NCBI RefSeq assembly: GCF_042661465.1 | Contig: NZ_JBHSWE010000001.1 | Location: 2,728,001-2,792,000 of the forward strand | Reading direction: 5' to 3' | Length of the DNA: 64,000 nucleotides | From: Marinobacterium_A aestuariivivens | Lineage (GTDB): Bacteria > Pseudomonadota > Gammaproteobacteria > Pseudomonadales > Balneatricaceae | Shown here: positions 58,448-64,000 of the stretch, piece by piece | Layout: every line of letters begins with the position of its first letter | How positions within the stretch are numbered: the first letter of the stretch is position 1 | Position numbers and translations under genes: made by a program | The notes under the pieces: model-generated | The model's database searches: none | What the model was told of the DNA's origin: nothing | What the model saw: the letters and a program-made list of their open reading frames with translations, nothing else

Positions 58448-59122
58448 TCATTGCATCAATAGCGAGAGGTACGAGCCCCGTGCTTTCAGAAATTCCTGTA
58501 GAAGCGTCTCGTAGTGTTCCGTGACGGCCGTACGAATGGATGGTCGTTCGGCCAGCGCTGCGCGCCATGCCACCACCTTGGGGGTGTGCGTAAAGATGCC
58601 GAGAGGATGTATCGGGTCGAAAACGTCGAAATACCGGAAAACGGGCCCGAACACGGCGTCGACGAGTGAAAAGCGTTCGCCGTCGAAATAGGGACCTTCG
58701 CCGAGCTCCGTCTCCAGGCGCTGAAACCTGTCGCGCAGCAGCGTTATCACGTCATTGAACATGGTGGCCTGCGGTACCGAATAAAGGCGCCCTATGTCAT
58801 TGAGGATGGTCGAGCCGAAGGCGATCCAGCCCCGGTGTGCGGCGCGCTCCAGCGGGTCGTCCGGATGCAGCGGTTCGCCCTGCGTTTCCTCGAGATACTC
58901 GAGAATGACGGCGGATTCGAACAGCGGGGCCTGGGAGCCGTCGTTGTCCACCTTGAGAACCGGCACCTTGCCCAGCGGGGAAAGGGCCTTGAACCAGTCC
59001 GGCTTGTTGCCGAGATCGACATAGAGGCGTTCGAAGGGTACCTGCTTTTCCGTCAGCGCAATCGCGGCCCGCTGGACGTAAGGGCAAAGCTGATGGCTGA
59101 CCAGGGTGATGGATGTGCTCAG
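58448..59122 (-). CDS. Glutathione S-transferase family protein (GST2), apparent CTG start
   Basis: A 224-aa paralogue of GST1: STSITLVSHQLCPYVQRAAI, LSPLGKVPVLKVDNDGSQAP, LVDAVFGPVFRYFDVFDPIH. In frame upstream of the conserved N-terminus there is no ATG, GTG or TTG before a stop; the only sensible initiation codon is CTG at 59122, preceded by GAGGTGA at proper distance. A base error (ATG to CTG) is the alternative. An internal GTG at 58966 would remove the active-site domain. Probably the last gene of the TetR-linked operon. Confidence 0.82.
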   Translation of the reverse strand: MSTSITLVSHQLCPYVQRAAIALTEKQVPFERLYVDLGNKPDWFKALSPLGKVPVLKVDNDGSQAPLFESAVILEYLEETQGEPLHPDDPLERAAHRGWIAFGSTILNDIGRLYSVPQATMFNDVITLLRDRFQRLETELGEGPYFDGERFSLVDAVFGPVFRYFDVFDPIHPLGIFTHTPKVVAWRAALAERPSIRTAVTEHYETLLQEFLKARGSYLSLLMQ

Positions 59123-59188
59123 GGGAACTCACCTCGGGGATTGGCTTGGGAGGCAGAAAGGCGGCGGGGGAGCGCCGCCCCGGAAGGT

Positions 59189-59791
59189 TTATTTCGCGTC
59201 CAGGATGGGCGCGTAGAATTTGCTGAAAACCATATTGGTCGCATTTTCCATATGGCAGCCCGCGCAGGCTTCGGCCGGCTGAGCGGCGGCCGATTCTGCA
59301 TAGGGCGGGGCATGATGGCCGAAGTTGAAAAAGCCCCAGCCTTCGGTATCCCGGAACCGCGAGCTGTCCTTGACGGAAATGTCGATGCCATTCAGCGTGC
59401 CGGGAAAGAACCCGCGTCCCGAGGCTTCCTGGGAAGAGCCGTCCGGATGCGTCGCCTGTCGGGTCAACTGCAGCTCCTTGAGCATGATCGTGCCTTCAGG
59501 CCACTGGCCCGTTTCGCGGTAGGCCGCGAATGCCTGGGGCTGCACGTAGACGTTGTGGTATTCAGGGAAAGCGGCCTGGCCGCCGTTCAGGGCATTGGGC
59601 GTCAGCGGCGAGCCGAGAAACACCCAGTGACGGAAATGCTCCGGTAGCAAAAGCTTGCCGTTACGGTCCCATGCGGGTCCCCAGTCAGCCATGGACTCGG
59701 CACGTGCCGTTGCGATCCAGGAGCCCAGCAGCGCGCCGGCAATCGTCAGAGTCAGGGCAAGCGTACGGGTATTGCAGGTGCGAATGAACAT
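59189..59791 (-). CDS. Cytochrome P460 family protein
   Basis: A 200-aa exported c-type heme protein. A signal peptide (LALTLTIAGALLGSWIATAR, cut near ARAES) precedes a P460-type domain (LPEHFRHWVFLGSPLTPNAL, FFNFGHHAPPY). The heme attachment motif CAGCH is close to the C-terminus (ACAGCHMENATNMVFSKFY). P460 proteins oxidise small nitrogen compounds or act in stress; the role here is unknown. ATG 59791. It lies between the MAPEG and GST2 genes. Confidence 0.88.
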   Translation of the reverse strand: MFIRTCNTRTLALTLTIAGALLGSWIATARAESMADWGPAWDRNGKLLLPEHFRHWVFLGSPLTPNALNGGQAAFPEYHNVYVQPQAFAAYRETGQWPEGTIMLKELQLTRQATHPDGSSQEASGRGFFPGTLNGIDISVKDSSRFRDTEGWGFFNFGHHAPPYAESAAAQPAEACAGCHMENATNMVFSKFYAPILDAK

Positions 59792-59819
59792 CGTAATTCT
59801 CCGGGTTGCGTGCAGGGGA

Positions 59820-60230
59820 TCAGGCCAGCGCCAGTGCGCCGATCGCGAGGATGGCGAGCCATGACACCAGGTAGGTGGGGGTGCGCAGATAGGGGATGCC
59901 AAGGGTGTATATGGCCGCATGGGCCAGGCGCGCAAAGAAAAACACCGCGCTCCAGTGACCGATGGCGGCGCCGGTCGCGTCCGGCGCGATCAGCGCCGCC
60001 GCAAGCGTCACGGCGATGAAGGCCGGCAGGGTTTCGACCATATTGAGATGGGCGCGCTTGGCGCGTTGCGCCCACAGGGGCGGTTCCGGCTCCCGGGCCG
60101 GGTAGTTCTCGGGATAGTTGTTGAGAAAGGTCGGAATACCCCAAACGGCTATTCGCGCCAGGATGTAGGGCGTCCACATCAGGACCGTCAGGACTCCGCT
60201 GGCGGCGAGATAGAAATACACAGTATCCAT
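59820..60230 (-). CDS. MAPEG-family membrane protein
   Basis: A 136-aa four-helix protein of the MAPEG family, with QRAKRAHLNMVETLPAF and ARLAHAAIYTLG motifs. First gene of a probable operon MAPEG-P460-GST2, reading away from the TetR gene. Together with GST2 it suggests a glutathione-linked detoxification unit. Confidence 0.85.
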   Translation of the reverse strand: MDTVYFYLAASGVLTVLMWTPYILARIAVWGIPTFLNNYPENYPAREPEPPLWAQRAKRAHLNMVETLPAFIAVTLAAALIAPDATGAAIGHWSAVFFFARLAHAAIYTLGIPYLRTPTYLVSWLAILAIGALALA

Positions 60231-60400
60231 GGTCGGGTCTCCTCTTCTGGCGAAGCGGGTTAGCGGTCAGTTGCCGACGGGGGCGTGCATCGCATGGCTG
60301 TTGCGTGATTGCAGTCCGCCGGGTCCGGCAGCTGGGTTCATCGAAACGACCTCCAGTGGTGATGATGGCGGGTCGGGCGCCGGCAGTGGGCCGGGATAAA

Positions 60401-60451
60401 AACGATACTGATCTGTATCGTTATTTAGAAAGTAGAACGATCGGTATCGTT
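60401..60451. promoter_or_regulatory. Two TetR-type operators
   Basis: AACGATACTGATCTGTATCGTT (22 bases: AACGATAC, N6, GTATCGTT; 60401-60422) and AACGATCGGTATCGTT (60436-60451) lie between the MAPEG operon and tetR. Both share AACGATxC/GTATCGTT halves. Confidence 0.75.
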
Positions 60452-60606
60452 TGTCAATAGAGTGTTGTTGCGTGATGGCCGGGATGTTCTGCTGTTGGTC
60501 GCCATGAAATGGCACTGAAGAGGGTGCTGGTCCGACGGCGCCGGCTTTGCTAAGCTCAAAAAGAATAAAGACTATTCTGTATCGATATAGCGCAAAGGCG
60601 GCGTAT

Positions 60607-61194
60607 ATGAAGAGAGCGGAAAAGCGCGGACACCTGCTGGATGTCGCGGCGGAACTGTTCAATCGGTTTGGCTACCGGGCAATCGGGATTGATCAGGTGA
60701 TCGAGGCCTCCGGGGTCGCCAAGACGACCCTCTACCGCCATTTCAATTCCAAGGAGGAGCTGATTGTCGCGGTACTGGAGCGGATGGACGAGCGGTTCAG
60801 GGACGATATGCGCCAGTATGTCGAAAGACATGGGGCGGAACCCGTGCAGCGGATCCTGGCGACATTCGACTTTCTCGCCGACTGGTTCGGGAATCCGCGT
60901 TTCTACGGATGTCCCTTCATAAATGCCGCCGGAGAATACAGCGAGCGCAACAGTCCGGTGTTCCATGCAGCCATCCTGCACAAGCGTCTCATGGTGGCCT
61001 ATTTCGAAGAACTCGCGAGAGCGGCGCATCTGGCAGAACCCAAAAGGGTTGCCGAGGAAATAAACCTGCTCCACGAGGGCGCTATCGCCGTTGCACATAT
61101 TACGGGGGATGCCGGTACGGCGCTAAAAGCGCGGAACGTTGCCAGAAGAGTCGTTCAAGCTCCTCTGGAGCCGCACCTTCTTGAGAGTGAGTAG
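60607..61194 (+). CDS. TetR-family transcriptional regulator
   Basis: A 195-aa repressor-type protein: N-terminal HTH (LLDVAAELFNRFGYRAIGID, EASGVAKTTLYRHFNSKEEL) and a helical ligand domain with a Cys in FYGCPFINAAGEYSERN, typical of a TetR group that responds to electrophiles. ATG 60607; the frame opens earlier at 60547 without family similarity. Divergent from MAPEG-P460-GST2, which it probably represses through the AACGATAC sites. Confidence 0.9.
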   Translation: MKRAEKRGHLLDVAAELFNRFGYRAIGIDQVIEASGVAKTTLYRHFNSKEELIVAVLERMDERFRDDMRQYVERHGAEPVQRILATFDFLADWFGNPRFYGCPFINAAGEYSERNSPVFHAAILHKRLMVAYFEELARAAHLAEPKRVAEEINLLHEGAIAVAHITGDAGTALKARNVARRVVQAPLEPHLLESE

Positions 61195-61423
61195 GGTCTT
61201 GCCTTTTGCCTTTCCTGCATTCTCCAACTGTAGCTCTTTACCTTGACGGACCTGAGCCCGGGAAATGCTTCCAGCGCGCGACGTCACGGCTTCCTGGGCC
61301 TCGTCCTGTTCAAACCGTTGGAGAGCGCGCCCAAGAGGGTCGATGTGCTGGCCTCGCTTTTACTGGCGATTTTGATGGGGGCATAATCGTTATGCGCATC
61401 CTGCAACCCGGCTGCCGGTATAA
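61195..61423. other. Gene debris
   Basis: No complete gene. A frame reading RRHGFLGLVLFKPLESAPKR and ending at TAA 61384-61386 looks protein-like. The stretch from 61250 (GAGCCCGGGAAATGCTTCCAGCG) resembles 57055-57080, upstream of the DUF6544 remnant, so both may descend from a common repeat. Confidence 0.4.
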
Positions 61424-61830
61424 CTATCTCCGTTTCACCCTCACGCCATCGTCGATCGTATCGTCTGGATGAGTAATCACTACTTCATTTTCCGCCAGGC
61501 CATCCAGAATCTGAGCCGATAGCCCGTTGTTCTGACCGACCGTTACCGTGCGCCGTCGGGCCTTGTTGTCTTGCATGACAAAGAGGGTCCACTTGCCATC
61601 GGAACGAAACAGGGCGCTGGCCGGGATTTGCAGCACATCCCGATCCTCCCAGATTATGAAGCGTGACTCGACACGGTAACCGTCGCCGAGAGTTTGCCAT
61701 TCTTCGGGGGGCGACGTGATGTCCGATATGATCAGCACGCGTTGTTCTTCGACGCCAAGCGCGGATATCTTGGTGAAGCCGACCGGTTCCACCCGTCGCA
61801 CCCGACCCGTCAGGGGTTTTTCACCGCCCC
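61424..61830 (-). pseudogene. C-terminal fragment of an HlyD/RND-type efflux adaptor
   Basis: It codes for RWGGEKPLTGRVRRVEPVGF, TKISALGVEEQRVLIISDIT, and VLQIPASALFRSDGKWTLFV, the C-terminal third of a periplasmic adaptor subunit (HlyD family). The coding sequence begins abruptly beside a TAGGTTGGG-type repeat at 61843, with no start or N-terminal hairpin domain. It is a truncated remnant. Confidence 0.75.
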
Positions 61831-61842
61831 AGCGAATTCGGC

Positions 61843-61884
61843 AGTGTGTTGGGTTGCGCTTCGCTCCACCCAACCTACGACTTC
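61843..61884. repeat. Dispersed repeat fragment, TAGGTTGGGTGGAGC type
   Basis: TGTTGGGTTGCGCTTCGCTCCACCCAACCTACGA (cited by ends TGTTGGGTTGCG and CCACCCAACCTACGA) marks the breakpoint of the truncated HlyD gene. Confidence 0.65.
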
Positions 61885-61889
61885 GCGTC

Positions 61890-62585
61890 TCAGGCCGGTT
61901 CGACGATGGCGCGGGCGGGTGGAATGCCGGCAAAAATACTGGGTTTCAGCCAGCGCTCCACATGGCGGGTCAGTTCCGCCGGGCCGACGAGGTTGAGCAG
62001 GCCTTCGGCGATCGCCTTGCGGTAACTGATATCCCCCATCCACAACTGGCACATGACTTTCAGGCAGACATTGAAGTAGACGTCGACCTCCTTGCCGGGA
62101 TCGTGCACGCAGACGTCGACTTCATCCCCGCTGACAACGATCCACCAGTTCGGGTACTCGCCGACGTCGTTGAAGTTGAAGCGGATCACGGTTTCGTTGC
62201 CTATCAGCTTGTCGGTGCAGATGCTGCGTTCGAGATAGAGCATCAGCAGCTCGAGATCGTAGTCTTCCTCGGTCATCTGTTCCCGTGCCCAGCGCATGCC
62301 CCAGTGGCCGATCTGTTCGACCACCGGCATCAGTTCGCGGCAGGCTTCGGTGGGAAAATACTCGTAACCGCGCTGGCCGGGGATGCGCCTGCGCACCAGC
62401 AGTCCGGCCTCTTCCAGGCTTGCCAGGCGCTTGGTCAGCAGGCTGGGCGACATCTGACGCAGACCGCGCTGAAATTCGTTGAAGCGGGTGGCCCCCATCA
62501 GCAGTTCCCTGACCAGCAGCAGGGTCCAGCGCTCACCCACTACTTCCATGGCCTTGGCAATCGGGCAGAACTGTTGGTACGTCAT
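61890..62585 (-). CDS. HxlR-family transcriptional regulator
   Basis: A 231-aa regulator: HxlR winged helix (FCPIAKAMEVVGERWTLLLV, RELLMGATRFNEFQRGL, MSPSLLTKRLASLEEAGLLV) followed by a C-terminal SCP2-like domain (VVSGDEVDVCVHDPGKEVDV). Divergent from the flavin reductase/acyl-CoA-dehydrogenase-like genes at 62736 onwards, which it probably controls. The end of the gene adjoins a repeat. Confidence 0.87.
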   Translation of the reverse strand: MTYQQFCPIAKAMEVVGERWTLLLVRELLMGATRFNEFQRGLRQMSPSLLTKRLASLEEAGLLVRRRIPGQRGYEYFPTEACRELMPVVEQIGHWGMRWAREQMTEEDYDLELLMLYLERSICTDKLIGNETVIRFNFNDVGEYPNWWIVVSGDEVDVCVHDPGKEVDVYFNVCLKVMCQLWMGDISYRKAIAEGLLNLVGPAELTRHVERWLKPSIFAGIPPARAIVEPA

Positions 62586-62735
62586 CGCTCGGCTCCCGGT
62601 CGTGCAAGCTACTGCTGTAGTAGTTGGTTACTACAAAAACTGTAGTGGTTTTCTGCAGATTTTGAAGTAAAAAGCCACGGCCGTTTTCCGTAATCTTAAT
62701 TTCGTGAATGGGATGAAATTAAGCGGAGGTGCGGC

Positions 62736-63257
62736 ATGTGCAGGTTGATGAAAAAGAATATCGATATAACCGATCTGCGTAAGACGATGGGCCTCTGGAT
62801 CACCGGTGTCGCTGTAGTCACAACACGGGATGGCGACAACAATCCGGCTGGCATGACGATCAACAGCCTTGTGTCTATTTCCCTGACCCCCTCCCTTATC
62901 GGCTGGTGCATCGATCGTGGCGCGGCCAGTTTCGATACCTTCGCCCGTTGCCAACACTTTTCGGTCTCGGTCCTGAATCAGGAACAGGCTGCACTGGCGC
63001 AGCGCTTCGCAACCCGTGGCGCCGATAAATTCGCCGGTATCCTGGAGCGTCCGGAGATCCGGGATGGCGCAAGCCGTCCGCTGCTGATTCCCGATGCCTG
63101 CGCCTGGCTGGTTTGCCGCCTCTATCGACTGGTATCGCTTGGTGATCATTTGCTGCTGGTTGGGGAAGTGACGGACCTTGAATTCACGGAACGCGCGCCA
63201 CTGGTCTTTTTCCGGGGAGGCTTCAGGGATTCCGGTAATAGCGATATAGCGGCGTGA
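62736..63257 (+). CDS. Flavin reductase family protein
   Basis: A 173-aa FMN-binding, NAD(P)H:flavin reductase of the HpaC type: GLWITGVAVVTTRDGDNNPAG, MTINSLVSISLTPSLIGWCI, FSVSVLNQEQAALAQRFA. It supplies reduced flavin to a partner monooxygenase. ATG 62736 has GGAGGTG upstream. The next gene, an acyl-CoA-dehydrogenase-like protein, fits as the oxygenase of a two-component system. Confidence 0.88.
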   Translation: MCRLMKKNIDITDLRKTMGLWITGVAVVTTRDGDNNPAGMTINSLVSISLTPSLIGWCIDRGAASFDTFARCQHFSVSVLNQEQAALAQRFATRGADKFAGILERPEIRDGASRPLLIPDACAWLVCRLYRLVSLGDHLLLVGEVTDLEFTERAPLVFFRGGFRDSGNSDIAA

Positions 63258-63352
63258 CAGTAACAAAAAAACAAAGCCGGACGCGCCACCGAATGCGACT
63301 CAATCGGTTGTCATGATCCGGAATAAAAAACAGCACAGTGAGGGCAACCCAA

Positions 63353-64000
63353 ATGAAAACTTGTCAGCTGAGTGACAAATTCGCCGAAACTTTGGAGCGT
63401 ATTGGCGAACAGGTGGCCGAAAATGGGGCGATAGCCGACCGGGAAGAGCGGTTTTCCAAAGAAAACTACGCCTTGCTGAGGGACGAGAAAATCTTCTCGG
63501 CGCTGGTGCCAGAAAACTGCGGTGGCGGCGGTCACAGCTACCGGGATCTTTGCCGCTTTCTCGGCGAACTGGCGGCTCTTCACCCTCGACCGCGCTGGCG
63601 TGCTCGATGCATCAGCATATAGTGGCGGCCAACCGCTACAACGATCTGCATGGTCGGCCGGGGCGCGCGGTACTGGAAAAAGTCGCCGCTGCGGAGCTGG
63701 TACTGGTCAGCACCGGCGCCGGTGACTGGCTGGCGTCCAACGGCTGCCTGGAAAGGGTCGATGGCGGGTTCAGCCTCAGTGCCGTCAAGCACTTCGCCAG
63801 CGGTTCCCCAGCCGGCGATATACTGGTGACCTCGGCGCCCTATGAGGATCCGGAGCAGGGGTGGCAGGTATTGCATTTTCCGGTGTCGCTGAAGGCCGAG
63901 GGGGTAACGGTGCTGGATAACTGGTATCCGCTGGGAATGCGCGGCTCGGGCTCCAATAGCGTGAAACTCGAGAACGTTTTTGTGCCGGAGTCGAGCATTG
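63353..64000 (+). CDS. Acyl-CoA dehydrogenase-like flavoprotein, partial (frameshift in assembly)
   Basis: The N-terminal ~215 residues of an acyl-CoA dehydrogenase-fold protein, cut by the window end. Pieces: ENYALLRDEKIFSALVPENCGGGGHSY, cited as LRDEKIFSALVPENCGGGG; then STALACSMHQHIV and LDNWYPLGMRGSGSNSVKLE. The frame is lost at three C (63583-63585); a fourth gives LAALHPSTALACSMHQH. Next to a flavin reductase it may be a flavin-dependent monooxygenase of the ACAD fold (DszC/HsaA type) and not a true dehydrogenase. Confidence 0.83.

Overview
The window is 64 kb of GC-rich bacterial chromosome from a gammaproteobacterium. Evidence for this is glnA-ntrB-ntrC with a sigma54/NtrC promoter, an enterobacterial-style yjfIJKLMC stress operon, Pseudomonas-like polyamine genes, BipA, TrmL and CorA. 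A marine Oceanospirillales/Pseudomonadales-type host is my best guess, but no rRNA or other firm taxonomic marker is present.

Layout. 0-9 kb: housekeeping and nitrogen control (dtd, pip, typA, glnA, ntrB, ntrC). 8.7-17.3 kb: polyamine uptake and catabolism (aminotransferase, GntR regulator, potFGHI-like ABC transporter, glutamine amidotransferase, LuxR regulator). TGTGATCACA palindromes lie in front of both divergent transcription units. 17.3-22.6 kb: an frcRBCAK fructose-uptake cassette of alphaproteobacterial type, followed by tal-tkt. 26-34.6 kb: trmL, then an amino-acid catabolic set (fused indolepyruvate ferredoxin oxidoreductase, leucine-dehydrogenase family enzyme, Na+-symporter) and corA. 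34.8-42.5 kb: small genes and the six-gene yjfIJKLMC operon. 42.6-47.4 kb: an unusual operon of flavin amine oxidase, an unrecognised protein and a TPP-dependent 2-keto-acid decarboxylase.

47.5-54 kb is an AT-rich accessory island and the most interesting part. It begins with a compact candidate defence system: a ~134-nt structured RNA closed by a perfect 12-bp stem, then a SLATT-type membrane effector gene overlapping a reverse transcriptase gene. A Ymh-family gene, a 49-aa Cys/His protein and two orphan genes follow. One attC-like site and several attC-like ends suggest mobile cassettes. 54-64 kb is a mosaic of repeat debris, broken genes and detoxification modules: LysR/GST, TetR/GST/cytochrome P460/MAPEG, HxlR, flavin reductase, and an acyl-CoA-dehydrogenase-like gene cut by the window end.

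Two cautions. First, about fifteen otherwise normal genes contain a frameshift, nearly all explained by one missing base in a homopolymer run. This looks like sequencing error, so I annotate these as single genes and flag each site. Second, dispersed repeats (TAGGTTGGGTGGAGC type, CCGCCATCCATGGCGG type, REP-like) fill many intergenic gaps and sometimes form the stop codon or tail of a gene.
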